This document shows, piece by piece, positions 33,046-41,589 of a DNA stretch of 64,000 bases. The first letter of the stretch is position 1; every line of letters starts with the position of its first letter. The notes under the pieces were generated by a model. The model was not told the origin of the DNA, did not search any database, and saw only the letters and a list, made by a program, of their open reading frames with translations. The DNA comes from Myxococcota bacterium (lineage in GTDB: Bacteria > Myxococcota_A > UBA9160 > SMWR01), in assembly GCA_039030075.1 (NCBI GenBank), contig JBCCEW010000005.1, positions 1-64,000 of the forward strand, written 5' to 3'. Position numbers and translations under genes: made by a program.

Positions 33046-34671
33046 ATGTCCCGGTACACGAACCTCTCCGAAGAACGAAACCGAAGTACGAGACTCCGTT
33101 GGATCCCGCCCGCTGCGCTTGCGTCGTTCGCGGCGGTCATTGTTCTCTGGGCGCCCGCCACCGGAACGGCGGGCCGCATCAGCAACGGCGACACGCCGCA
33201 TGCCTGGTTCGAAGGGCTTCGCGACGCCAACGACCCGTCGATCATCATCGACGAGCGCTGGGACGCCACAGCCGGAACCGACACGGGCTGGGTTTGGAAG
33301 CCCGGAACCAACCCGACCAACGAGATTCCGCCGATCGCAGCGGCGAGTGGGAGTTGGTTGAAGTCCTACGTCTCGTACCACGGGTTCGAGGCGCCCGGCA
33401 TGGTGATCCTCGACGATGCGCTGGCCGAGTACCGCACGGGCCAGCTCTATATCGGTGGCTGGGACGCGGACCACCTCGGCGATCCACCCCCCACGCCCCC
33501 GGGACTGCTGCTCCCGGTGGACGTCGGCGCGACCGGCACGCTTCGCATCTCTGACGGGAAGCTCCAAGTGGGGAAGTACGCGTCGGAGGCGGGCTCGGGC
33601 GATCCCGAGTTCACGAAGGCCTATCTGCGCGTGGGCTACTTCGGTGCTCGCGGGCTCTTCGAGCAGACCGGCGGCGAAGTACACACGACCAAGAAGGTAT
33701 CGATCGCCATGGGTTCGGCAGATTCGATCGGCGTGGTGGACCTCAAGGGAGGCGAGCTTCGCACGCCCGGCGTCGATGTCGGCGTCCAGGGGCTCGGAAT
33801 CCTTCACGTGAGCGGAGGTCACCTCGAGGAAGGCTACGACGATCCCGAGGATCCCAACAATCCCGCCTTCGATCCCGTCGAAGATATCGAGGTCGTCGGA
33901 TCGAGCATCGGCCGTGGCTATAGCTACACGAAACAGCAAGGGAGCTCGCACTATCCGAACGACTTCGTTGAAGACGGTTCCGGGCGGATTCCTGGCATCG
34001 GCATCGCCGACTTCTCTGGTGGCACGAGCATCTTCCATGAAGTGGTCACCGTAGGGACGCTGGCCGGGTCGTTCGGCGTGATGCACGTGCGGAACGACGC
34101 GACGGTGACCCTCAACAAGGGAATCCGCGTCGGTGACCAGGGGATGGGCAGCCTGATCGTGGACGGTGGGACCTTTTCCACCAAATCGATGACGATGGGC
34201 TCGTCTTCAGCTCCGCACCACACAGGCCAGTCGGCGGTCACGATCCGCAACGGCTCGTTCACCGTGGATCAGAACCTCGGCATCGGAAACGTGGACGGAA
34301 CGGGCGTGTTCACGGTGATTGGCCACGGTGCGGACATCGATGTGGGCGGAAACCTGACGGTTTCCTCGCGCAGCCAGCTGCGTTTCGAGATCACGACCGT
34401 CTCGGACGTCAACGGAAACGACGGCATCGCGCCGATCGTGGTGGCCGGCAACGCCCACTTCTCCAACTTCCCGAAGATCCACGTATTGTTGGAGGACATC
34501 GAAGATCGTGCGTCCGACCCCGTGCCGTCCTCGGGGACGGTCTACACCCTCGTGTCGGCGGGTTCGTTCTCTGGTCCGCAACCGACCCTGGTGGCGGACG
34601 CCATCTGGACGACGTGCTACGACGCGACCAACGCGACGATCTCCGCCGTCTACGACGGGACCTGTCCCTAG
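33046..34671 (+). CDS. Secreted beta-helical repeat protein
   Basis: A 541-residue exported protein: basic N-terminus, hydrophobic helix around residues 23-40 and a cleavage-like ATGTAG. The mature part is built from Gly/Val/Ile-rich units such as LGILHVSGGHL, GSLIVDGGTF and VTIRNGSFTVDQNLGIGN, which resemble the repeats of PEP-CTERM-associated and autotransporter-like beta-solenoids. No C-terminal sorting helix is present; the end is CYDATN...DGTCP, with two Cys that could form a disulfide. Probably a surface or extracellular protein of unknown ligand. It converges on bioD with a strong inverted repeat between them. Confidence 0.65.
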   Translation: MSRYTNLSEERNRSTRLRWIPPAALASFAAVIVLWAPATGTAGRISNGDTPHAWFEGLRDANDPSIIIDERWDATAGTDTGWVWKPGTNPTNEIPPIAAASGSWLKSYVSYHGFEAPGMVILDDALAEYRTGQLYIGGWDADHLGDPPPTPPGLLLPVDVGATGTLRISDGKLQVGKYASEAGSGDPEFTKAYLRVGYFGARGLFEQTGGEVHTTKKVSIAMGSADSIGVVDLKGGELRTPGVDVGVQGLGILHVSGGHLEEGYDDPEDPNNPAFDPVEDIEVVGSSIGRGYSYTKQQGSSHYPNDFVEDGSGRIPGIGIADFSGGTSIFHEVVTVGTLAGSFGVMHVRNDATVTLNKGIRVGDQGMGSLIVDGGTFSTKSMTMGSSSAPHHTGQSAVTIRNGSFTVDQNLGIGNVDGTGVFTVIGHGADIDVGGNLTVSSRSQLRFEITTVSDVNGNDGIAPIVVAGNAHFSNFPKIHVLLEDIEDRASDPVPSSGTVYTLVSAGSFSGPQPTLVADAIWTTCYDATNATISAVYDGTCP

Positions 34672-34679
34672 TTCGCATC

Positions 34680-34718
34680 GACCCGCGCCCCGGGGTCCGA
34701 CCCCTCGCGGCGCGGGTC
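34680..34718. terminator. Two-way terminator-like inverted repeat
   Basis: GACCCGCGCC (34680-34689) and GGCGCGGGTC (34709-34718) form a perfect 10-bp stem, with a smaller GGGG/CCCC dyad inside the loop. It sits exactly between convergent genes and overlaps the bioD stop region. No T-run. Confidence 0.6.
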
Positions 34719-35394
34719 AGCGCGCCAGCAGCGCGGACAGGTTCAGCGCGTCCGGCTTCGGGACCTCCCCCGGCGCCAGGGGCGGAACCTCTCCGAGCCA
34801 GGGGGCACGGGGGTCGCGCCGCAGCACTTCGAGGTTCGCCGCATCCGCTTCCGAGAGCGGGCCGGTCGAGTGGCTGATCACGAGCCCCGCGACGGGTACC
34901 CCGGCGCGCTCGGCGGCCGCGAGCGACAGCCAGGTGTGGTTGATGGTCCCGAGGTTCGCCCGCGCGACGAGCACCAGCGGGAGCGCCCAGCGCTTTGCCA
35001 GCGCGAGCATCGAGCAGTCATCGGTCACCGGGACGAGCACGCCACCGGCGCCTTCCACCACGAGGAAATCATGACGTGCGCGCAGGGCTTCGAAGCCCGC
35101 GTCGAGCGGTTCGAGCGACAACTGGCGCCCTTCGTCCCGCGCTGCCGCCGTCGGCGCCGACGGCTGGGCGAACCGCATGGGGCACACGGCTTCGAGCGGG
35201 TCCGGGTTCCCCGCCGCTTCGCGCAACGCCTGGGCGTCGAGCGGACCGTCCGGTCCCACACCGGTTTCGATCGGCTTCATGACGCCCACGTCGACGCCGC
35301 GTTCCCGCAATCCACGGGCAATCGCACACGCCACGACCGTCTTGCCGACGCCGGTATCGGTGCCGCTCACGAACACGCCGCGCGCGGAAGTCAC
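34717..35394 (-). CDS. bioD: Dethiobiotin synthetase
   Basis: ATP-dependent carboxylation/ring closure of 7,8-diaminopelargonate to dethiobiotin. The 225-residue protein has the P-loop GTDTGVGKT (residues 11-19) and VMKPIETGV, followed by the VEGAGGVLVPV segment, all family hallmarks. The start overlaps the stop of bioF by four bases. It is the last gene of bioB-bioF-bioD. bioA is not in the window. Confidence 0.95.
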   Translation of the reverse strand: MTSARGVFVSGTDTGVGKTVVACAIARGLRERGVDVGVMKPIETGVGPDGPLDAQALREAAGNPDPLEAVCPMRFAQPSAPTAAARDEGRQLSLEPLDAGFEALRARHDFLVVEGAGGVLVPVTDDCSMLALAKRWALPLVLVARANLGTINHTWLSLAAAERAGVPVAGLVISHSTGPLSEADAANLEVLRRDPRAPWLGEVPPLAPGEVPKPDALNLSALLAR

Positions 35395-36563
35395 AGGCGT
35401 CGCGCGATCTCGTCGGCCACCGCGTCGGCGAGCGCGTCGATCTCGCCGTCGGTGTGGGTGGCCATCGGGGTGATGCGCAGGCGCGCGGTTCCTTCGGGCA
35501 CCGAGGGGTGTCGAATCCCCTGGGCATAGAAGCCGCGCTCGAGCAGCGCCTCGCAGACCGCCATCGTCGTCGCGTTTTCGCCGATCTGGACGGGCACGAT
35601 CTGCGTGGTGCTGGGCGCCGTGGCGATGCCGTGATCCGCGAGTCGCGCGCGCAGTCGCGCGGCGTTCGCCTGCAAGCGTTCGCGCCGCGCGGGCTCGCGT
35701 TCGACGAGCCGCAGCGCCGCGCTCGCGGCCGCGACCTGGGGCGGGGCCAGCGCACAGCTGAAGATGAAGGAGCGGGCGACGTTGACGAGCAGCTCCCGCA
35801 GTGCGTGACTGCCGACGATGAAGGCCCCAAAGGAACCGATCGCCTTGCCGAGGGTGCCGAGCAGGACGTCGATGCCATCCTTCACGCCGCAGAGCTCGGT
35901 GCTGCCCCGCCCTCGCGCGCCGAGCGTGCCGGTGCCGTGGGCGTCGTCGAGCAGCACCATCGCGTCGAAGCGCTTCGCCAGCGCGACCATCTCGGCGACC
36001 GGCGCGACGTCCCCATCCATGCTGTAGACGCCGTCGATCGCGAGCAGCACGCGCCGGTAGTCGCGCGCGGCTCCTTCGAGCGCGGCTTCGAGGGCTGCGA
36101 CGTCGCCGTGGGGAAAGACGCGGACGTCGGCCTTCGAGAGCCGGCAGCCGTCGACGATCGAGGCGTGGGAGAGCGCGTCCGAGACGACCACGTCGCCGCG
36201 TCCGACCAAGGCGGGGATCACGCCGACGTTCGCCGCGTAGCCGGTGTTGAAGGCGAGCGCGGCTTCGGTGTCGAAGAACTTCGCGAGGCCTTCCTCGAGC
36301 TCTTCGTGGAGCCGCAGGTTGCCGTTGATCAGACGCGAGCCGCCGCTCGCGCAGCCGTAGTCGCGCGCCGCGCGACTCGCCGCTTCGACGACCTCCGGGT
36401 GATGCGCGAGGTCGAGGTAGTTGCTGCCCGCGAAGAGCAACACCTCGCGCCCATCGACGACCATCCGAGGCGCCTGGGCGCCGTCGAGCACGCGCATGCG
36501 ACGGTGGGTCCCCCGTGCGCGAATCGCGCCGAGAGTCTCCGCCGCAACGTCGGCGACGCTCAC
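35391..36563 (-). CDS. bioF: 8-amino-7-oxononanoate synthase
   Basis: PLP enzyme joining pimeloyl thioester and alanine. The 390-residue protein has the alpha-oxoamine synthase pattern: NYLDLAHHPEV, the GSRLINGN segment, DDAHGTGTLG (near 206-215) and the PLP lysine at about residue 240 in LGTLGKAIGSFGAF. It overlaps bioB and bioD by four bases each, so the three are translationally coupled. The related KBL enzyme is less likely given the bio neighbours. Confidence 0.95.
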   Translation of the reverse strand: MSVADVAAETLGAIRARGTHRRMRVLDGAQAPRMVVDGREVLLFAGSNYLDLAHHPEVVEAASRAARDYGCASGGSRLINGNLRLHEELEEGLAKFFDTEAALAFNTGYAANVGVIPALVGRGDVVVSDALSHASIVDGCRLSKADVRVFPHGDVAALEAALEGAARDYRRVLLAIDGVYSMDGDVAPVAEMVALAKRFDAMVLLDDAHGTGTLGARGRGSTELCGVKDGIDVLLGTLGKAIGSFGAFIVGSHALRELLVNVARSFIFSCALAPPQVAAASAALRLVEREPARRERLQANAARLRARLADHGIATAPSTTQIVPVQIGENATTMAVCEALLERGFYAQGIRHPSVPEGTARLRITPMATHTDGEIDALADAVADEIARRL

Positions 36564-37651
36564 GCGTCCCCGCGCGCGATCTCGGGCTTCAGGATCTCGC
36601 CGTCGCCGCCGCGCAGTCGGAACCCGCCGTCATCGGAGACGGCGATCGGTGCATCGTGGGGCGAGGGGGCGAGCGGGTTGCCTTCCACCTCGAAGCCCGC
36701 CTCGCGGATCATCCGGTAGGTGTCGTTCACCGCGTCGCCCTTCGTGGTGAGGTAGCCCTCGACGAAGAGCGAGTTCGCCGGCCAGAGCGCGAGCGGTTCG
36801 AGGTGACGCAGGTGGCCTTCGCGTCCACCGGCCGCGCGCAGCTCGGCCCGCGGATTGATCAGGCGCATCAAGCACAGCGCGCGCAGACAGCGCTCGGGTG
36901 AAAGGCTGCCGTCGTCGGTGACCAGGTTGCCGTCGATCGGGATCAGGAAGTTCACCGGGATCGAGGGCACTTCGAGCTCCCGCAGCCGGAAACCGACTTC
37001 GAGCACGTCCTGACTGGTCTCGCCCATGCCGAGGATCAATCCGCTGCAGGGCTCGATGCCGCACTTCCGCGCGGCGACCAGCGTGTTCACCCGGTCCTGA
37101 TAGGTATGGGTCGAGCAGATCTCGCCGTAGTGAGACTCGCTCGTGTTCAGATTGTGGTTCAGGCGATCGAGTCCGGCGTCGGCGAGGATGCGCGCGTGCT
37201 CTTCTTCGAGGAGGCCGACCGAGAGACACACCTCGATCGGGTAGCGCTCCTTCACCTCGCGCACCGTGTCGGCGAGCTTCCGGGTGAGGGCCAGGCTCGG
37301 GCCCCGGCCCGACATGACCATGCAGTACCGGCTCGCCCCCGACTTCGCGGCGTGCTCGGCCTCGGCGAGGATCGTCTCGCGGTCCTTCATCTTGTACTTG
37401 CGGATCGGAGCGTCGGAATCGCGCGACTGGGAGCAGTAGCCGCAGTCTTCGGGGCAGAGGCCGTTCTGCACGTTGTTCAGCACGTGCACCATGACGCGCC
37501 GGCCGAAGTGACGTTCGCGCGGGGCGAAGGCCGCGTGCAGCAGCGGGAGGAGCGCGACGTCGTCGCCATCCAGGATCCACAGCGCGTCGGCCTCGGACGG
37601 GGCCTCGTCGGCCAGGGCCCGCTCGGCCAGCTTCTGGTAACGCTCGAACAC
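36560..37651 (-). CDS. bioB: Biotin synthase
   Basis: Radical SAM enzyme inserting sulphur into dethiobiotin. The 363-residue length from the GTG at 37651 is typical; CGAGGAG-like sequence (GAGGAG) lies seven bases upstream, and the longer frame into radA's promoter is unsupported. The radical SAM cysteines are Cys66, Cys70 and Cys73 in CPEDCGYCSQS, and the second cluster's ligands are in the SRYCMVMSGRG and NHNLNTSESHY regions. It leads the bioB-bioF-bioD operon, divergent from radA. Confidence 0.96.
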   Translation of the reverse strand: MFERYQKLAERALADEAPSEADALWILDGDDVALLPLLHAAFAPRERHFGRRVMVHVLNNVQNGLCPEDCGYCSQSRDSDAPIRKYKMKDRETILAEAEHAAKSGASRYCMVMSGRGPSLALTRKLADTVREVKERYPIEVCLSVGLLEEEHARILADAGLDRLNHNLNTSESHYGEICSTHTYQDRVNTLVAARKCGIEPCSGLILGMGETSQDVLEVGFRLRELEVPSIPVNFLIPIDGNLVTDDGSLSPERCLRALCLMRLINPRAELRAAGGREGHLRHLEPLALWPANSLFVEGYLTTKGDAVNDTYRMIREAGFEVEGNPLAPSPHDAPIAVSDDGGFRLRGGDGEILKPEIARGDA

Positions 37652-37798
37652 GGCGAATCTCCTCGGGAAACTGCGACCTCGGGGGATCCCGGCCGCGAAC
37701 CGCCGCCAAGCTAGGGGCCCGGTCGGGGCCCTGTCAACCGAAGCCTCGCGCCGGGTTGACAGCCCCGGGGTCCCAGCGGGCCCGCTACCTTGGCGCCG

Positions 37799-39193
37799 AT
37801 GGGGCGTCCTCGGAGCATCTACGCCTGCCGCGAGTGCGGGGCGCAGCAGCCGCGTTGGCTGGGTCGCTGCCCCGAGTGCGGCGCCTGGGGCAGCCTCGAA
37901 GAGGAGGCGGTGGGAGGCAGCACGGCGGCGCCCACCCTCGACGTGGCCTCGCCCGAGGCCAGCCCGGTCGGCGCCAAGCCGCGGCGTCTGGCGGAGATCG
38001 ACGCCGACTCGGTGCCGCGCCTGGCCAGCGGCATCCCCGAGCTCGACCGGGTGCTCGGCGGGGGCTTCGTCCCGGGCTCGGTGACCCTGCTCGCCGGTGA
38101 GCCGGGCATCGGGAAGTCGACCCTTGCGCTGCAACTCGCCGCCAGTCTCGAGTCTTCGCGGCCCGTGCTCTACGTGGCCGGCGAAGAGAGCCCCGAACAG
38201 ATCCGGCTGCGTGCCGATCGTCTACCCCAGCTCCCCGAGAACCTGGTGGTGCTGCCCGAGACCCGCGTCGAGGCGCTGGCGGCGCCGTGGCGCGAGACCG
38301 CGCCCGGCCTCGTCCTGGTCGACTCGGTCCAGACCCTACGCAGCGAGCGCGTCGAGTCGGCGGCGGGCTCGGTCGCCCAGGTGCGCGAGAGCGCGGCCCT
38401 GCTCGCGTCGACGGCGAAGGCCCACGGCACGGCGCTGGTGCTCGTCGGCCACGTCACCAAGGAAGGCGCCATCGCCGGGCCGCGCGTCCTCGAACACCTC
38501 GTCGACGTCGTGCTGCAGTTCGAGGGAGACCGCTTCCACGCCTTCCGTCTGCTGCGTGCGCAGAAGAATCGCTTCGGGTCGACGCAAGAAGTGGGCGTCT
38601 TCCACATGAGCGGCGCAGGCCTCGAGGCCGTCGCGAACCCGAGCGAACGCTTCCTCGCCGAGCGGCGCGGCGGCGCGCCGGGTTCGTGCATCGTGCCGCT
38701 GCTCGAAGGCACGCGACCGATGCTGATCGAGATCCAGGCGCTGGTGGCACCGGCGGGCTACGGCACCGCGCGGCGCACCGCGATTGGCGTCGACGACGCG
38801 CGCTTGGCGCTGCTGCTCGCCGTGCTCGACCGTCGCGCCCAGGTCGACCTGGTGTCGCGCGATATCTACGTCAACGCGGTGGGTGGCGTGCGGGTGCGGG
38901 AGCCCGGTGCCGACCTCGGTCTGGCGCTCGCGCTTGCGTCGAGTCGGCTCGACGTCCCGCTGCCCGTCGACGCGGCGGCCTGCGGTGAGGTCGGCCTGGG
39001 GGGTGAGATCCGCCGCGCGAGTCGACTCGATGCCCGCGTGGCAGAAGCCGCGCGCTTGGGGTTCCGCCAGCTGCTGGTGCCGGCGGGGACCGAAGACGGC
39101 CTCTCCACCCCGGCCGGCGCGCGCCTCATTCCCGTCTCCGAAGTCGGCGAGGCGGTGGCCTGGCTGCGTTCAACCCCCGTTCACAATTCCTGA
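37799..39193 (+). CDS. radA: DNA repair protein RadA
   Basis: RecA-like branch migration factor in recombination. The 464-residue protein has an N-terminal C4 zinc finger (Cys10, Cys13, Cys24, Cys27), the Walker A GEPGIGKST, the family-specific KNRFG (in AQKNRFGSTQE) and a Lon-protease-like C-terminal domain. The ATG at 37799 opens MGRPRSIYACRECG. TACCTT lies seven bases upstream and there is no ribosome binding site. A TTGACA at 37756 is too far from TACCTT for a standard promoter. Confidence 0.96.
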   Translation: MGRPRSIYACRECGAQQPRWLGRCPECGAWGSLEEEAVGGSTAAPTLDVASPEASPVGAKPRRLAEIDADSVPRLASGIPELDRVLGGGFVPGSVTLLAGEPGIGKSTLALQLAASLESSRPVLYVAGEESPEQIRLRADRLPQLPENLVVLPETRVEALAAPWRETAPGLVLVDSVQTLRSERVESAAGSVAQVRESAALLASTAKAHGTALVLVGHVTKEGAIAGPRVLEHLVDVVLQFEGDRFHAFRLLRAQKNRFGSTQEVGVFHMSGAGLEAVANPSERFLAERRGGAPGSCIVPLLEGTRPMLIEIQALVAPAGYGTARRTAIGVDDARLALLLAVLDRRAQVDLVSRDIYVNAVGGVRVREPGADLGLALALASSRLDVPLPVDAAACGEVGLGGEIRRASRLDARVAEAARLGFRQLLVPAGTEDGLSTPAGARLIPVSEVGEAVAWLRSTPVHNS

Positions 39194-39243
39194 GGACGTC
39201 CGTTAACCCCCGGTTTTTGTTCATTTTTTAGGATCTGCGGACT

Positions 39244-39272
39244 TTGACAGCCCGAACCGCAATGGCTAGGGT
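39244..39272 (+). promoter_or_regulatory. Sigma70 promoter giving a leaderless polyprenyl synthase mRNA
   Basis: TTGACA (39244-39249), exactly 17 bases, then TAGGGT (39267-39272). The ATG begins eight bases after the -10, at the expected transcription start. No ribosome binding site lies between, so the message should begin at or next to the start codon. Confidence 0.75.
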
Positions 39273-39279
39273 GGTCGCG

Positions 39280-40305
39280 ATGACGCATGGAGCCCCCCAA
39301 GCCGCGTCCTTCCCCGCGGTGATGGATTCCCTCTCGGACGAGCTGTCGCTCGTCGAGGGCGTGATGCGAGAGCAGCTTGCCACCGCCGGCGAAGTGCTCG
39401 CCCTGGTGGGCGACCACGTGCTGGCCTCGGGGGGGAAGCGGATGCGCCCGGCCCTGGTGCTGCTGGCCGCCGAGCTGTGTGGCTATACGGGCCCGCGCCG
39501 GATCCACATGGGTGCGGCCATCGAGCTGATGCACACCGCGACCCTGCTCCACGACGACGTCGTCGACGTATCGGAGATGCGGCGCGGGCGGCCCTCGGCG
39601 AACGCGATCTGGGGCAACCGCCGCGCGGTGCTAGCGGGCGACTTCTTCTACGCGCGCTCTTCCACGCTGATCGTGGAGGACGGCAACCTCGACATCCTCT
39701 ACGTGTTCGCGAACGCGATCCGCAGCATGGCCGAAGGCGAGTTGCTGCAGCTGCAGCACAGCTTCGACCTGTCGATCACCGAGTCGCACTACTTCGCCGT
39801 CATCGAACGCAAGAGTGCCGCGCTCTTGTCGACCGCCTGTGAAACCGGTTCGATTCTCGGTGGCGTCACCCGCGCCGAGCGCCGCCGCCTGGCCGAGTAC
39901 GGCCGCGAGCTCGGACTGGCGTTCCAGCTGCGCGACGACTCCCTCGACTACGAAGACCGCGAGGCCGACCTGGGCAAGCGCCCCTACGACGACCTGCGGG
40001 AAGGGAAGGTGACCTTCCCCCTGCTGCTCGCGTTGAAGCGCTGCTCTTCCGCCGAGCGCGACGCGGTGGGTGCGCTGCTCAAAGCCGTCGCGCGCTTCGC
40101 CGACGCGGGTGAGCCGGTCTCCGACGACGTCGACCTCGATCCGGCGATCGACGTCGTGCGCCGCCACCGGGGCATGGAAGACACGGTCCGACGCGCCGAA
40201 GAGCACGCCGCCCGCGCGCGCGCAGCGATCGCCCCCTTCGCCGATGGCCCCGCAAAGCGGGCCCTGCTGGCGGGTGCCGACTTCGCCGTCTCTCGCGATC
40301 GCTAG
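39280..40305 (+). CDS. ispB: Polyprenyl diphosphate synthase (octaprenyl type)
   Basis: Chain-elongating trans-prenyltransferase making the quinone side chain. The 341-residue protein has GGKRMRPALVLLAAEL, the first Asp-rich motif LLHDDVVD and the second (QLRDDSLDYE, where the usual DDxxD appears as DDSLD). The residues before the first motif are consistent with a long-chain product, but chain length cannot be read with certainty. The start at 39280 is supported by the promoter immediately upstream; earlier frames have no initiation signal. Confidence 0.9.
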   Translation: MTHGAPQAASFPAVMDSLSDELSLVEGVMREQLATAGEVLALVGDHVLASGGKRMRPALVLLAAELCGYTGPRRIHMGAAIELMHTATLLHDDVVDVSEMRRGRPSANAIWGNRRAVLAGDFFYARSSTLIVEDGNLDILYVFANAIRSMAEGELLQLQHSFDLSITESHYFAVIERKSAALLSTACETGSILGGVTRAERRRLAEYGRELGLAFQLRDDSLDYEDREADLGKRPYDDLREGKVTFPLLLALKRCSSAERDAVGALLKAVARFADAGEPVSDDVDLDPAIDVVRRHRGMEDTVRRAEEHAARARAAIAPFADGPAKRALLAGADFAVSRDR

Positions 40306-40349
40306 ATCGCCCTCGCTTCGCCCCGCATCGGTCCCGGGAGAACCCTCCC

Positions 40350-40673
40350 ATGACTCGCATCCTGCAACAGGCGGGCGCCGCGCTGGCGCTCGTCGCCTTC
40401 CTCTGGGTGGCCGGCACGGGCGTCGGCCACGCCGAGACCGCGAAGCTCTCCGGTGTCGTGAACCTCAACACGGCGACCGCGGAGCAGCTCGAGGCCTTGC
40501 CCGGTATCGGCGAATCGCGGGCGCGCGCCGTGATCGCCCAGCGCGAAGCCGTCGGCGGCTTCAAGCGTGTCGAGGATCTGCTCGACGTGAAGGGCATCGG
40601 CGAGGCGGGCTTCGCACGCCTCAAGCCGCATCTGTCGGTCGAGGGGAAGACCACCTTCCGCCGCCAGGACTGA
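40350..40673 (+). CDS. ComEA-like helix-hairpin-helix protein
   Basis: A 107-residue exported protein: signal peptide to about VGHAE, then a ComEA-type double helix-hairpin-helix (VVNLNTATAEQLEALPGIGESRARAVIAQR and VEDLLDVKGIGEAGFARLKPHL). Such domains bind double-stranded DNA; in competent bacteria ComEA pulls DNA into the periplasm. No other competence gene is nearby, so a role in uptake is uncertain. The ATG follows a CCGGGAGAA-type site. Confidence 0.85.
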   Translation: MTRILQQAGAALALVAFLWVAGTGVGHAETAKLSGVVNLNTATAEQLEALPGIGESRARAVIAQREAVGGFKRVEDLLDVKGIGEAGFARLKPHLSVEGKTTFRRQD

Positions 40674-40740
40674 GGCTCGACGGGGCCGGCGGCGCGTGGC
40701 CGCCGGCCTCCAGGCGCAGCGGGGTCGCTACCCTGCCGCG

Positions 40741-41589
40741 ATGCCTCCCCTCCGCCTCCGGCTCGCAGCCTTGTGCGCCTGCGTCGTCGCGGTCGTGTCC
40801 TGCGATGCCGCCGCGCCCCGCGACGACGCCAAGGGGGTGCGACTCGTCTCGCTCTCGCCGTCGGTCACCGCGATCGTGCTGGCGCTCGGAGCGCAGGAGT
40901 CACTGGTAGGTGTCGATTCCTCCTCGGCCGAGCGCGAGCCGCGCGTCGCGCATCTGCCCACGGTGGGGGGGCTCTTCAATCCGAGTCTCGAAGCCATCGT
41001 GTCGCTCGAGCCCGACATCGTCGCCCTGGTGCCCAGTGCACAGCAGCGCGACCTCGAGACACGACTCGGTGAGTTCGGTATCGAGGTGCTGGCCCTGCGC
41101 AATGTCACCACGATGGAGGTCTTGGCCTCGATCGGCGTGCTTGGCGCACAGCTCGACCGTCAGAGCGAAGCGCAGGCGCGGGTCATGGCGATTCGCGAGG
41201 CGTGGGCCGACGGGAACCTCAGCCCCCGGGAAGATCCCCCCTCGGCGGTCATCGTGCTGCAGCGCGACCCGCTCTACGTCGTTGGGTCCGGCAGCTACCT
41301 CGACGCGATGCTCGTCGCCGCGGGCGCGCACAACCTCGGGGCCGAGTTCGAGGAGGCGTATCCGCGGGTGTCCGTCGAGTGGCTGATCGAGGCCGGCCCG
41401 GCCCTGATCCTCGACGCGGCCGACCCGCCGGACGAAGCCGAAGCGCACTGGCAGCGTTGGCCCTCGCTCCCCGCGGTGGTCGCGTCGCGTGTGCACGTGC
41501 TCGAGCAGCAGATCACCGTGCCCGGTCCCTTCCTCGACGAGAGCCTCGCGCTCTTGCGCGCGCACGTCGCGGCGGGCGCGACGCCATGA
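40741..41589 (+). CDS. btuF: ABC importer substrate-binding lipoprotein (BtuF-like)
   Basis: A 282-residue periplasmic binding protein. The signal sequence ends in a lipobox (VVSC), so it is probably a lipoprotein. The pattern RLVSLSPSVTAIVLALGAQESLVGV and the later VGGLFNPSLEAIVSLEPDIVAL are typical of the BtuF/FhuD helical-backbone class, which bind cobalamin or iron-siderophores. TACCCT lies six bases before the ATG. It overlaps the permease gene by four bases. Cobalamin is the most likely substrate, but the sequence alone cannot exclude haem or a siderophore. Confidence 0.85.
   Translation: MPPLRLRLAALCACVVAVVSCDAAAPRDDAKGVRLVSLSPSVTAIVLALGAQESLVGVDSSSAEREPRVAHLPTVGGLFNPSLEAIVSLEPDIVALVPSAQQRDLETRLGEFGIEVLALRNVTTMEVLASIGVLGAQLDRQSEAQARVMAIREAWADGNLSPREDPPSAVIVLQRDPLYVVGSGSYLDAMLVAAGAHNLGAEFEEAYPRVSVEWLIEAGPALILDAADPPDEAEAHWQRWPSLPAVVASRVHVLEQQITVPGPFLDESLALLRAHVAAGATP

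Noticed and set aside
37756-37791. A full sigma70 promoter for radA from TTGACA at 37756
   Set aside because: The distance to TACCTT is 24 bases, too long for a standard spacer; the TACCTT element alone was kept.
40674-40740. A cobalamin riboswitch before the BtuFCD-like operon
   Set aside because: Only 67 bases lie between the ComEA-like gene and btuF, far too short for the riboswitch, and no B12-box was seen.
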